From assembly GCA_022820675.1 (NCBI GenBank), contig JAJEFC010000015.1:1-64000 (forward strand): 64,000 nt of DNA, written 5' to 3'. This document shows, one piece after another, positions 26,495 through 35,301 of this stretch (its first letter is position 1; every line of letters begins with the position of its first letter). Made by a program: the position numbers and the translations under genes. The notes under the pieces were generated by a model that was given only the letters and a program-made list of their open reading frames with translations, did not search any database and was not told where the DNA came from. The DNA comes from Vicinamibacteria bacterium (GTDB lineage: Bacteria; Acidobacteriota; Vicinamibacteria; Vicinamibacterales; UBA8438).

Positions 26495-28419
26495 TCCAGC
26501 ATCAGGACCGCTCTGCGAAGCTCAGCCACGTGCACGGCCTTCACCGTGGATACTCCGGCGGTCAGGACGGGCTCCGTGTAGATCGGCCGCAGCCTTCCCG
26601 TCGCGTCGTACACCGCGTCGAGGGCCGCACGCAGCTCGATCACGTGCCGCTGTCTCACGGGAGTGACCCCGGCCCGAAGGACCGGATCGGTCCACTGCAT
26701 GGGCGGCAGGCCCTCCCGCGACCGCAGCGCGGCGATTCGCGCCCGCAACTCCCGGAAGTGGATCGCCTTGAGCGGAGTCGCCCCGGGCCTGATGGGGTAG
26801 TCGGTGAACGTTCGCCCACGGTCTGTCGGATCGAGGATGGTGACCGTGGAGGTGGCCGGCCTGCCGGCGGCGACGTCGGTGGCGAGCTCCGCGCCGAAAC
26901 CGAGGGTGACGGTCTCGCCGTGATCCGCCTCGGCGTCCGGGAGTGACACGACTTCCACCAGCGCGCGGGTCTTGCCGCCCTCGAGGGTGACGCTGGTCGG
27001 TACGCTGTAGTCCACGTCTGTCGCGCCGAGGCCGGGGGTGGCCGTCAGGCCGATCGACACCCGACGGGCGGGCGTGAGCGCCTCGCTCAAGCGCACCGGA
27101 ACGTTCACCGTTCCGCCCTCGGTCACGGTGTAGGCGGCCGATTCGAAGGCGACCGTCACCGATGGAGCGTCGTCCGCCTTCGAAACCTCCATCATGAACT
27201 CGAGCCCGAGCTTGGCGAAAAGCGCCGACTTCCGCCCGGTCGAGTCCATTCGGTCCAGGGTGTCGTAGGCGGTATGCATCGCGGGGTTGCGGTCCTCCAC
27301 GAGGGTCTCGAAGGGATGTACGGCGGGAACGCCCACCTCGGTCCAGGCGGCGTGGTCCGAGCACGCGTAGCCGCAGGCCGTGTCGCCGAAGGTGATTTCG
27401 TGAGGCCCGGGTCCGTTGTACTCGTCGATGAGGTTCTTCACGAAGTTCGTCAAGTCGGTGCTCACGTAGTCGGTGACGAAGTACATGTCGTGGGGCGACC
27501 CCGAGAAGCCCGTCAGGTCCAGTTGCATTGCCGCCACGACGTTCTTCCCGGTGAGCTGGTACTCCCGCGCAATCGCACGGGAGCCGCGCAATCCGACCTC
27601 TTCCGCGGCGTAGGCGATGAGCTGCAGCGTTCGCTGCGGCCGGAAGCCGGAAGCGAGCACGACCCGCAGGACTTCCGACACCACGGCGATGCCCGACGCG
27701 TTGTCGTCCGCGCCGGGGGCCAATCGACCAGACACATTGATCGAGTCGAGGTGGCCCCCGAGCAGCACGATGTCGTCAGGGTGTACCGAACCCTCGATCG
27801 TCGCTATGACCGAGTCCTGCGCCCACGGATGTTCGAAGCGGGTGACCGAGAAGTCGCTTCGTCCGGAACGGTAACCTTCCCACTGCGCCTGCAGCGCAAG
27901 GGCGGCATGCTGCCCCTCCTGGGTGAGGTAGTATCGAGTGTCCATGTCTTGCAGCCATTCGATCGTGTCGACGATTCGCTCGGCGTCGACGAGCTCGAGG
28001 GCCGGTACAACGTGGACCTGCTGGTCGATTGCAGCCGGGGCGACCCCGGAGCGATCCAGGTATGTGCTGGAGTAGAGGGGATTGTCGGCCTCGGCCAGGG
28101 CGGCTGCGAGCGACCCGTGCAGCGTATACCCACCGCAGCGGCCCGCTTCGTCATGAAGCACGTGGTGCAGCGTCTCCTCGAGCTCGGGAAAGTACCGCGC
28201 TACCGCTCGGTCGTCGGAGGGACCGAGGATACGGAAGTCGCGAATCTGCTCCGGCGTCAGCGCGGAGTCGGCGAGCGCCCCCTGGAGGCCGGACGCTGAA
28301 TCGCGGTCGAAGACCATCCATTGGTCCTGGTTCTGTCCGGCCCTTGCTTCAACGATTTGGAGCAACAGGAGCGCGGCGGCGGCAATGGGGTACTGGAGGC
28401 ACAACACTCTTGTTCTCAT
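26491..28419 (-). CDS. Exported M28 zinc aminopeptidase with Calx-beta and ELR-repeat C terminus
   Basis: 642 residues. A signal peptide covers residues about 1-28. The peptidase M28 domain, residues about 190-410, has the expected metal and catalytic residues: His223 (GGHLDS), Asp238 or Asp239 (GADDNASG), Glu273/Glu274 (AAEEVG), Asp301 (QLDLTG) and His382 (HTAYDTLD). It should remove N-terminal residues from peptides outside the cytoplasm. A Calx-beta domain follows (about 417-530), then the 105-residue three-repeat module described elsewhere (26494-26808). The start at 28419 is chosen because the signal peptide begins there; an in-frame ATG lies at 28515. An M4 peptidase gene lies upstream on the same strand, suggesting joint use in protein breakdown. 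Confidence 0.9.
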   Translation of the reverse strand: MRTRVLCLQYPIAAAALLLLQIVEARAGQNQDQWMVFDRDSASGLQGALADSALTPEQIRDFRILGPSDDRAVARYFPELEETLHHVLHDEAGRCGGYTLHGSLAAALAEADNPLYSSTYLDRSGVAPAAIDQQVHVVPALELVDAERIVDTIEWLQDMDTRYYLTQEGQHAALALQAQWEGYRSGRSDFSVTRFEHPWAQDSVIATIEGSVHPDDIVLLGGHLDSINVSGRLAPGADDNASGIAVVSEVLRVVLASGFRPQRTLQLIAYAAEEVGLRGSRAIAREYQLTGKNVVAAMQLDLTGFSGSPHDMYFVTDYVSTDLTNFVKNLIDEYNGPGPHEITFGDTACGYACSDHAAWTEVGVPAVHPFETLVEDRNPAMHTAYDTLDRMDSTGRKSALFAKLGLEFMMEVSKADDAPSVTVAFESAAYTVTEGGTVNVPVRLSEALTPARRVSIGLTATPGLGATDVDYSVPTSVTLEGGKTRALVEVVSLPDAEADHGETVTLGFGAELATDVAAGRPATSTVTILDPTDRGRTFTDYPIRPGATPLKAIHFRELRARIAALRSREGLPPMQWTDPVLRAGVTPVRQRHVIELRAALDAVYDATGRLRPIYTEPVLTAGVSTVKAVHVAELRRAVLMLE

Positions 28420-28546
28420 CGAGTTGGCCTTGAGGAGCTTCGGATTGCCATGTCGCGACAAGCCCATGTCTTCTCTGCGCAGCCGCGGCGGCGAGATCCT
28501 CGGTAGTCGGTCCACCGCAGTGGTGGCGCCAGAGAAGCCGCGTCCC

Positions 28547-30415
28547 TCAATGAGCAGTTCCCGGCGGCAGGCCGACCGCGGCCAGCGCGTCTTCGACCGC
28601 TTGCTGGACGGAGGTGCCTGGCGCGAGGTCCGCCGCCGCCTGGCGGATGACGTCGGCGGCCAGCGGCAGTGACGTGGCCTGGGGCATCAGCTCCGTCAGC
28701 GCGCGGAAGAAGATCCGCTCGACGTGTTCGCGGTTGGCCGCGCCGGCGCCCTCGACGGCGAGCCCGGTGCCGAGGTTCGTCCCCCCTTCGATGGCGAGGT
28801 AGAACGCGTGGCTCAGGATCGTCGAGTTCCAGTGCTGGCCGCCGTAGCAGCACCGGTCCTGCCGCCAGGCAACCAGCTCTCCCTGGAGGAAGATGGCCCC
28901 CGAGAAGTAGAAGTAGCGGTCGTCGGCGGCCGCCGCGAACTCCCAGCGGAAGGGATAGGCCATGGCGTCTTGATTCGTCGACCATGGATCCGACAGCGAC
29001 CGGATCGTGCCTGCCGCGTGCTCGCTGCCGAACTCGTAGGTCCCCGCGGCGCCGGCCGCCTCATGAAAGAAGCCGGCCGAGACGGCGAAGATGTCCGAGT
29101 AGGCTTCATGGACGGCGCCCGCGTGGGAGGACGCCAGCACGAAGCGGCCGTCCGCGCACACGGCAGGGAGCGGTACCCATACCTCGGGTTTCACCTCGAT
29201 CGGGAAACGGGTCTCGGAGCAGGTATGCGTCTCGCCTTCCCACTCGAAGCTCGGGGGCCCGAGACGGCCGACGAGGTTCAGGTAGTCGACGAGGCCGCCC
29301 CCCGTCCGCTGGCTGACGGAGAAGTTGGTCAGGCCGTGCATCAGCTCGTGAGCGACCACGTGCAGTGAGACGAGCGGCTGAGTGGTCTCCGAGTCCGGCA
29401 CCCCGAGCTGGCCGAAGATGTACACGCCGTTCCCCTCCGGCCCGAACGGCGGGAACCAGGCAGAGGCGTTGGGGAAGCCGTTGTTGACGATGGCGACGAT
29501 GCGTCCGTTCTCGCCATCCAGCCCCTGCCACGCGTGCCGCCGTGCGAAGTAGTCGTAGGTCCAGCCCATGTGTGCGTGGCCGTCGACCACCGCGGGGTCG
29601 ACCCAGACGTTGTCGGCGTCGGTCGCGATGTCGTCCGACGTCCAGCGCTGGACGCCGGGCGGCCCCGGCTGGGTCAGCCTGTTGAGGCGCCCCCAGTCGA
29701 ACCCGGCGTCGAGGGTGACGATCTCGCCGGGCCGGAGGCGGTCGCGAGACTCGTAGCGCCCATCGTCGTGCGTCGTGCTGATCTTCTTCGTGTCGCCCAG
29801 GAACCCGGCGCCGGTCCCGACCGCGGACTGCGTGGCGAACGCCGCCTCCCGGTGCACCACGGCGCCGTCCGCGGCGGACACGAAGTAGGTGTAGGCGTCC
29901 TCCAGGGTCAGGCGGTACGTCAGCTCGTACGAGCCGTCGAACAGCGGCAGGATCACCAGTCCGGCCTCGCCGCGGCCCGCCGACGCCGCGCCCGTCCGCC
30001 GCATCACGTCCGCGTAGGCCTCCTCGGGGACCAGCACCGGGGCCGTCTCGACGTCGATGCCGGTGTAGACGGTGCCGAACAGCGAGACGGTCACGCCGCC
30101 CCGGTCGAGCTGCCGCGACACCCCGCCGCCGTGTACGCGGACGCCCTCGAACAGCTGCGCGAGGTACTCGTGGGTGCGGCCCGGCAGGGTGCGGTCGGCC
30201 TGACGGGACACGACGACGAGCTCACCGGTGCGCGCCATCGCGTCGACCGCGGCATCCCACCGCCGCAGCTCGTCGACGTCGGTCGCGTACCCGGCCGCCA
30301 CCGCGAGCACGGTGTTCGGCGGCTGGGACGCTACGGGCTGAGCGGCGGCGGCCAGAAACAAGATCGCCGCCGCCGTGGGACCAGCGATGGAAACGAGTCG
30401 TGTGCGAGCTGTCAT
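28547..30415 (-). CDS. Exported thermolysin-like M4 metalloprotease
   Basis: 622 residues; the ATG at 30415 has GAGGAA upstream. Signal peptide (about 1-30), propeptide (FTP/PepSY-like, to about residue 195), then the catalytic domain with the zinc motif HELMH (His356, Glu357, His360) and third ligand Glu437 in HEAYSDIF. The C-terminal helical half has the active-site His region (SHAFYLAIEGGTN). It should be an extracellular endopeptidase activated by removal of the propeptide. A candidate promoter element (30665-30692) lies about 250 bp upstream. A frameshifted paralogue is at 42040-43935. The M28 aminopeptidase follows on the same strand. Confidence 0.92.
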   Translation of the reverse strand: MTARTRLVSIAGPTAAAILFLAAAAQPVASQPPNTVLAVAAGYATDVDELRRWDAAVDAMARTGELVVVSRQADRTLPGRTHEYLAQLFEGVRVHGGGVSRQLDRGGVTVSLFGTVYTGIDVETAPVLVPEEAYADVMRRTGAASAGRGEAGLVILPLFDGSYELTYRLTLEDAYTYFVSAADGAVVHREAAFATQSAVGTGAGFLGDTKKISTTHDDGRYESRDRLRPGEIVTLDAGFDWGRLNRLTQPGPPGVQRWTSDDIATDADNVWVDPAVVDGHAHMGWTYDYFARRHAWQGLDGENGRIVAIVNNGFPNASAWFPPFGPEGNGVYIFGQLGVPDSETTQPLVSLHVVAHELMHGLTNFSVSQRTGGGLVDYLNLVGRLGPPSFEWEGETHTCSETRFPIEVKPEVWVPLPAVCADGRFVLASSHAGAVHEAYSDIFAVSAGFFHEAAGAAGTYEFGSEHAAGTIRSLSDPWSTNQDAMAYPFRWEFAAAADDRYFYFSGAIFLQGELVAWRQDRCCYGGQHWNSTILSHAFYLAIEGGTNLGTGLAVEGAGAANREHVERIFFRALTELMPQATSLPLAADVIRQAAADLAPGTSVQQAVEDALAAVGLPPGTAH

Positions 30416-30664
30416 TTTGTCGTTCCTCTATTCGCCGCCGGCAGAAACCGCAGGGCGGCAGACCAACGGCACACGAGCCTCGTCGACCGGCGCGTCCGCA
30501 ACGCTGCCGCCGGTCGCGAGGTCGGCCGACGACTGCCTCTTGAGGGCGGCTGTGGCGATCAGAAAGGAGGCCGGTGGTTGACGCCGTATCCTGAAGAACG
30601 ACGCGCCGCTTTCCCCGAGTCTGGCCTCGGGCGCACCGCGATCCTCCGCACCTGACTGTCTAGA

Positions 30665-30692
30665 GACGGATGGGTGGCGGAAACCGAACGGT
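30665..30692 (-). promoter_or_regulatory. Bipartite 28-bp element, copy a
   Basis: Reads ACCGTTCGGT-N10-CATCCGTC on the minus strand, directed at the M4 protease gene 250 bp downstream and just past the 3' end of the kinase gene. One of seven copies with an identical 10-bp spacer. Confidence 0.6.
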
Positions 30693-30706
30693 GGGGAGCA
30701 GAAAAT

Positions 30707-32956
30707 CTACGCGTCGCCCGCAACTGCGCCGCGAAGGGCCTCGGCGAACGCAGGTGCCGTCGGCGGGCGGTCCCGTCGCGGGGCGGACAGCACGGACATC
30801 GCCAAGGCGGCGGCCGCGTGAGTGGCGAGATCCAGCGGCCGGCCGGCGGGGCGGACGCGGCGTCGTCGTATCCGTTGCGTCACCTCGTCGGCGTCGTCGC
30901 CGGCGAAAGGATGCTCACCGGAGACCATCTCGTAGAGCACCACGGCCAGCGACCAGACGTCGTCGGCCTCTTCGGCCGGCCGGCCGGAGAGAATCTCGGG
31001 CGATGCGTAGCGGAGCGTGCCGCCCACGACCCCACCGCCGTTCGCCTCGCGGGCCAGGCCGAAGTCCAGCAGCTTCGGCGAGCCGCCGGCCGTGAAGCCG
31101 ATGTTGCTCGGCTTGATGTCCCCGTGCAGGTACCCGGCATCGTGCAGCGCCGCGAGGGCGCCGGCCAACGCCTCGGCAATCGAGAGCGCCTCGGGGGCCG
31201 GCAACGGACCGCGTCGCAGCCGGTCGGCCAGCGTCCCGCCGGCCAGGTACTCGACGACGAGGAACGGCCGGCCCCGCCAGGACTCGATGCCGTGGATCTG
31301 GGCGACCGCCGGATGCGCGACCTCCGCCATCGCCCACGCTTCCGGCTTGAGTCCCATCAGACCCGGAACGGACAGGCCCGTCAGCGTCTTGACCGCCACG
31401 TTGCGCTCGAGCCGGAGGTCTCGCGCCAGGTACGCCGCCCCCATCCCCCCGGCCCCCAAGAGACGCGTCAACCGGAACTTGCCGGCGAGGGTCTTCGGGA
31501 CCTCCGATTCGACGTACGGGGACCCGCAGCCGCAGGCGGGCGCCTGGGCCGCCTCGACGACGCACCCGCACACGGGGCACTCGTCCGCGGTCGCCTCCTC
31601 CGGCGACGGGTCTTCCGCCGGGCGCATCATGCGCAGCCGTCCCAGGGCCAGCCCCGCGGCCGCGCCGAGCCCCTCGAGGAAGTGCAGGTCGGCGGGCCGC
31701 ACGAGCCGGTCGTCGAACCGGCGGCCGACGACCAGCGCCCCGATCAGCTCGCCCCCCGGACCGGGCACCGGCACGACGGCGTCGGCCGCGGTCTCGACCA
31801 CCCACGCCGCCTCGTCCCGGGGCAGCACCTCGAAGAGCGAGGACGGGTCCGCCGGATGGACGCGCAACGTCCCCCCGGCCGACTCCAGCATGTGGACGAT
31901 GGCCGACGTGCGTCGCAGGCGTGTGCCTGCGGCGTCAGGCGCCCGCAGGGCCGAGAGGTGCGGGCCGGGGTCGATTGCGGCCACGAGCACGGCGGGTGAC
32001 CCGCAGCCGCGCTTGACCGCCCGGGTCACCGCCCGGCTGACCGTCTTGATGCTTCCGGCGTACGCCAGCGCCGCCGCCGCGTTGGCCAGGGCCCGCTTCT
32101 GGTCCGTCGCCTCCGGGTGCGTCCAGGCGTCGAGACGGCGCAGGAGCCGCTCCCGGCCGAGGGCGGCGAGCAGCAGGATGCCGGCCGCGGCGAACAGCGA
32201 CCGTGCCAGCGGGTCCGCGGCCAGCGCGCCCACCGTGCGCTCCGGACGGCTCGCCGCCAGCCAGCCCAGGCCCAGGACCGGTGCGGCCACTGCCGCCTGC
32301 AGCAGGCCGGGCCGCGTCAGCAGCCATCTGTAGCAGGCCCGCACCACCTCCCGGACGTGGGGCACCCGCACCGCGAGCACCGAGTACCACAGCAGGGCCA
32401 TTCCCGGGAAACGCATCACCTCGAGCACGAGCACGGTCGGCGACCACTGGTAGTTGGCTATCCAGAACCCCGGCGTGAGCGCCTGGGCGAGGTCGTACGC
32501 CGTGGCCAGCCCGACGTGCATCAGGAACCCGGCGCTGAACAGCACGACCCGCCGCATCTCCTCGGCCGAGGCCGTGTGCGCGCGCAGCGCGACGACGACC
32601 ACCGCCGCCAGCTCCAGCAGGTCCAGGGCGACGACCGACCCGTCGAAGACGAGAGGGACCAGCGCCTCCAGATGGCCCGCTTGCCCGAGCTGGAGCGTCA
32701 CCGCGCCCGCAGCCCAGAGCGCGAAGCCGGCCGCTACGCAAACCGGGGCCATGCGGCGGGCGAGGTCGTCGAGCCGGGCTCGGCGATGGAGCCGCGGGCA
32801 CTCACGGGCGAACAGCCACAGGAACGCCGGCGCGAACACGAACGAGGGTAGGTACAGGTAGAGGAAGAGCCTGCCCGATGCGGGCGGGTCCAGGAGGAAG
32901 GCCGAGAGCTGCGCGGGCGGCGGCATTTCCAGGAAGAACGCCGGGAGCATGTACAT
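30707..32956 (-). CDS. Transmembrane Ser/Thr protein kinase, C-terminal part after an amber codon
   Basis: 749 residues from the first ATG after the interruption, but the same frame is open from 33121, so this is the main part of one gene whose start lies at 33412. It has about seven membrane helices to residue 270, a GAF-like sensory domain (about 290-440), a zinc-ribbon (CPVCG...CGCG), then the kinase: Gly-loop LGAGGMGAAY, Lys in VAVKTL, catalytic loop LHGDIKPSN (HGD rather than HRD), and LLDFGLA. It should phosphorylate targets in response to a signal seen by the membrane or GAF part. The sigma factor gene lies upstream on the same strand; ECF sigma factors paired with such kinases are known. 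Confidence 0.8.
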   Translation of the reverse strand: MYMLPAFFLEMPPPAQLSAFLLDPPASGRLFLYLYLPSFVFAPAFLWLFARECPRLHRRARLDDLARRMAPVCVAAGFALWAAGAVTLQLGQAGHLEALVPLVFDGSVVALDLLELAAVVVVALRAHTASAEEMRRVVLFSAGFLMHVGLATAYDLAQALTPGFWIANYQWSPTVLVLEVMRFPGMALLWYSVLAVRVPHVREVVRACYRWLLTRPGLLQAAVAAPVLGLGWLAASRPERTVGALAADPLARSLFAAAGILLLAALGRERLLRRLDAWTHPEATDQKRALANAAAALAYAGSIKTVSRAVTRAVKRGCGSPAVLVAAIDPGPHLSALRAPDAAGTRLRRTSAIVHMLESAGGTLRVHPADPSSLFEVLPRDEAAWVVETAADAVVPVPGPGGELIGALVVGRRFDDRLVRPADLHFLEGLGAAAGLALGRLRMMRPAEDPSPEEATADECPVCGCVVEAAQAPACGCGSPYVESEVPKTLAGKFRLTRLLGAGGMGAAYLARDLRLERNVAVKTLTGLSVPGLMGLKPEAWAMAEVAHPAVAQIHGIESWRGRPFLVVEYLAGGTLADRLRRGPLPAPEALSIAEALAGALAALHDAGYLHGDIKPSNIGFTAGGSPKLLDFGLAREANGGGVVGGTLRYASPEILSGRPAEEADDVWSLAVVLYEMVSGEHPFAGDDADEVTQRIRRRRVRPAGRPLDLATHAAAALAMSVLSAPRRDRPPTAPAFAEALRGAVAGDA

Positions 32957-33121
32957 CGGCGGGAGCGTGGCCTTGAGCAGGTAATAGACCCCCAGCAGCC
33001 GGGTCCGCCGGTCGCGGCGCCCGACGGACAGCAGCAGGCAGGCGCTCGCCGAATGGCCGAGGAGCTTGATGGCGAAGTAGATGCCGAGCTCGCCATGCTC
33101 CCGCTGATAGTCTCCCCAGGC

Positions 33122-33412
33122 CTACGGCAGCAGCAGCAGCGTCGCGGCTACCTCCACGACGGCGAGGGCGATGAGGACCTGCGAGGCGCGGCGGCCGAAG
33201 GCGCCGCCGAGAGTGGCGGCGCCGGCCGCCGCCTCACCCGCCGGCTCGCGGCCGGTGACGGCCGGGGCGAGGGCGCGGAGGTTGGCGAGGGCGCGGCGGT
33301 TGGCGGGTGTGGCCAGCTCTTCGCACCGCTCCCACTGAACCTCCTGGTCCCGCGTGAGGGCGTCGGCCACCTCGACGACGACATCGTCACGATCTTCGCT
33401 GTTGGCCGACAT
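33122..33412 (-). CDS. N-terminal piece of the same kinase, ended by TAG
   Basis: 96 residues from the ATG at 33412 (GGAG seven bases upstream; another ATG at 33430). A soluble helical part (WERCEELATPANRRALANLR) leads into a membrane helix (VLIALAVVEVAATLLLLP) and then TAG at 33122-33124. The frame continues without shift into AWGDYQREHGELGIYFAIKL and the kinase. In the duplicate at 52640-52863 the same position is TGG within CCGTGGGCCTGGGGAG, so Trp was probably changed to stop here. Read alone it could be mistaken for an anti-sigma factor. Whether the halves work as two proteins is unknown. Confidence 0.65.
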   Translation of the reverse strand: MSANSEDRDDVVVEVADALTRDQEVQWERCEELATPANRRALANLRALAPAVTGREPAGEAAAGAATLGGAFGRRASQVLIALAVVEVAATLLLLP

Positions 33413-33508
33413 ACCGTTGCTCCGCTTCATCGAGGTTCCCGTCGCATCGAGTTCGACCAAGCCTCCGTCGCGCTCCTCATCCAATGAACGCGTCAGTCAC
33501 GGGATCAA

Positions 33509-33536
33509 GACGGATGAACCGCGAGAACCGAACGGT
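33509..33536 (-). promoter_or_regulatory. Bipartite 28-bp element, copy b
   Basis: ACCGTTCGGT-N10-CATCCGTC on the minus strand, between the sigma factor stop (33650) and the kinase start (33412), about 97 bp before the start codon. It would give the kinase its own promoter inside the cassette. Confidence 0.6.
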
Positions 33537-33649
33537 GGGACGAGCGGGAGAGCGAGAGGCTGCTTCGTGGCGCCCGGGAGTCGCGAGGGCCGGCGCGGCC
33601 GGCCGATCTGCACCGGCAGGTGGGCAGCGCGCCGCCGGCTGGCGGTGGG

Positions 33650-34273
33650 TCATGCCTCCGGCATGACGCTGCTCAACCGCACCAGCGCGCGCCGGAGCGC
33701 CATGCGCGCCGCGTCCGGTGACGACAGTCGCTCGAGCAGGGCCAGTTGCCGGAAGCTGTAGCCGCACTCGACGCGGCCGACGACCAGGCGCCGGTGGCGC
33801 GGCGTCAACTGCTTCAGGCCTTCCAGGTAGCGCTCCCACGACTCGTCGTCGAGAACCTGCCGAAGCTGCGGCGCCGCCTCGTCGGACAGCAGGAGCGGCT
33901 GACTCGGCTCGATCACGCTCTGGCGGAGAATCGCCCGCCGCAGGTGGTCGCCTATCCGGTTCTGGACGGCCCGCCGCAGGTAGATGCGCATCGCCGTGCC
34001 GTGCGCCGACCGGAAGCTCGATACCCGCGCGAGCGTGCGGTGCAGGGCGTCCTGGACCAGATCGCTGGTGTCCACCCCGTCGCGGGCCCAGACCGGCAGC
34101 CGGTCCCGTGCCCAGCGCCGGAGCCACGGCGCATGACGCGTGAGCAGTGCGCCGAGGGCGGATCGACTGCCCCGCCGGACGCGCTCCAGCAGGCGCTGTT
34201 CGGAACCCGAATTGTCCGGACTGGGCTCGCCCGGATCCTGCCGCGACGGTGAGACGCGTGCCGATCGCACCAC
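33650..34273 (-). CDS. ECF-type RNA polymerase sigma factor, copy 1
   Basis: 207 residues. Region 2 is seen in LLTRHAPWLRRWARDRLPVW and GVDTSDLVQDALHRTLARV; region 4 helix-turn-helix in LTPRHRRLVVGRVECGYSFR and QLALLERLSSPDAARMALRR. The start is uncertain: GTG 34273 aligns with a GTG in copy 2, while the frame is open to a TTG at 34309. No anti-sigma gene follows; a transmembrane kinase does, suggesting control by phosphorylation as known for kinase-linked ECF groups. Copy 2 at 52864 is nearly identical through the core. Element c precedes it, element b follows it. Confidence 0.88.
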   Translation of the reverse strand: MVRSARVSPSRQDPGEPSPDNSGSEQRLLERVRRGSRSALGALLTRHAPWLRRWARDRLPVWARDGVDTSDLVQDALHRTLARVSSFRSAHGTAMRIYLRRAVQNRIGDHLRRAILRQSVIEPSQPLLLSDEAAPQLRQVLDDESWERYLEGLKQLTPRHRRLVVGRVECGYSFRQLALLERLSSPDAARMALRRALVRLSSVMPEA

Positions 34274-34357
34274 ACGTCTATCATGCCTGGAAGCGCATCG
34301 TCTCGCCAAGGAGCCGTCGGAGAACCGACGCGCAGCTCAACTTTTTTTCCGGCCAAG

Positions 34358-34385
34358 ACCGTTCGGTTTTCGGTCCTCATCCGTC
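34358..34385 (+). promoter_or_regulatory. Bipartite 28-bp element, copy c
   Basis: ACCGTTCGGT-N10-CATCCGTC on the plus strand, 85 bp upstream of and divergent from sigma copy 1. Read rightward it faces the permease-prefix fragment and, farther on, the barrel gene at 35302. An A-rich tract (TTTTTTT on the plus strand, 34342-34348) lies between it and the sigma gene, as at copies d and g. Confidence 0.55.
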
Positions 34386-34539
34386 TTAACAGTCGTTCGA
34401 TGCAGGCGCTTGCACGGTGGCCTGTACGGCCGGCGGGTGACCGGGTAGCGCCCAGGGTAGCGCCCCCAAGGTCGGCGCCATCCCTCGGTACGCGGTGACG
34501 ATCGGCAGGTGCCGGCCGCGCGGCGGACCCCATCACGAT

Positions 34540-34791
34540 GAGGTCATGTTTTCGCAGCTGAGCTCCTTTGTAATGACGTGCGTTTTTCGTGATCGCTTCG
34601 AGGACTCGCTGGAAGAGGAGGTGCGCTTTCACCTCGACGCTCAGGCGCAGGATCTGGTCCGCGTCGGGGTGCCGCCGGCGGAGGCGGCGCGCCGCGTGCG
34701 GGCGCAGTTTGGCAGCATCGAAGCCATGAAGGACGAATGCCTGCAGGCGCGCGGCCTGCGGAGTCACCGACGGCGGTATCCGACCGGATGA
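34540..34791 (+). pseudogene. Orphan N-terminal prefix of an acidobacterial ADOP/FtsX-like permease
   Basis: About 80 residues (FRDRFEDSLEEEVRFHLDAQ, VPPAEAARRVRAQFGSIEAM, KDECLQARGL) match the cytoplasmic prefix that precedes the first membrane helix in acidobacterial orphan macrolide-exporter-like permeases. The frame ends at 34791 with no membrane part following, so the permease itself is missing. A second such fragment is at 43953-44130. The flanks to 35001 hold nothing else. Confidence 0.6.
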
Positions 34792-35001
34792 CGAGGTGTC
34801 TGTCCGAAGGGGGGCTGCTGGAGCGGCCCGCGGGTGAGCGAGGGCGACGGGGCAGCGCACGCCGAGGAGCTGCCCGGGTGCCGCTCAAGGCCCCGGCAAC
34901 CGGCCCGACCCCCGCAGACCCGGCCGGTGGTTCCAGCGTCCACGTAAACGCGGAATTCCTCAGGTTCGCCGACTTCACGCGCCGCGGTTACGCCAGGATT
35001 C

Positions 35002-35225
35002 TTGATCGAGATGTCTGTTGCGAAACGACGGTGGTTCGCGTCCGTGCACATAGCCGCAGCGCTGGGCGTGAGAGTCTCGGCGCAGAGCGTGCCGAGGACT
35101 CCTTGGGGCGATCCCGACCTGCAAGGAATCTGGGTCGGCTCGACCCTCACGCCGCTCGAACGACCGTCCGATGAATCGCCCGGCGGAGCGGGCGCCGGCG
35201 GGGGGGGACGTCGACTACCGGCCCG
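35002..35225 (+). pseudogene. Truncated copy of the PWGDPDLQGIW exported protein gene
   Basis: Begins like the intact paralogues at 36252 and 54919 (signal-like start, then SVPRTPWGDPDLQGIWVG and STLTPLERPS). A deletion jumps to RPAERAPAGG-like sequence in another frame, and the copy ends near 35225. The next 40 bp (CCCGAAGTGTTCGAGGCGCG...) copy the 3' end of the M4 paralogue at 43910-43950, showing that fragments of two genes were joined here. Confidence 0.65.
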
Positions 35226-35301
35226 ACGCCCGAAGTGTTCGAGGCGCGTTGACGGCCGCGACGCCAGCTTCTGACGGCCTACGCTGGATACAGGGACTCG
35301 C

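Noticed and set aside
21770-33124. Amber recoding to explain two in-frame TAG codons
   Set aside because: Several intact genes in the window end in TAG at conserved C termini (for example at 4013 and 59953), so TAG is used as a normal stop.
33122-33412. A separate anti-sigma factor between sigma and kinase
   Set aside because: Its frame runs without shift into the kinase and the duplicate at 52.65 kb has Trp in place of the stop, so it is better explained as the kinase N terminus.
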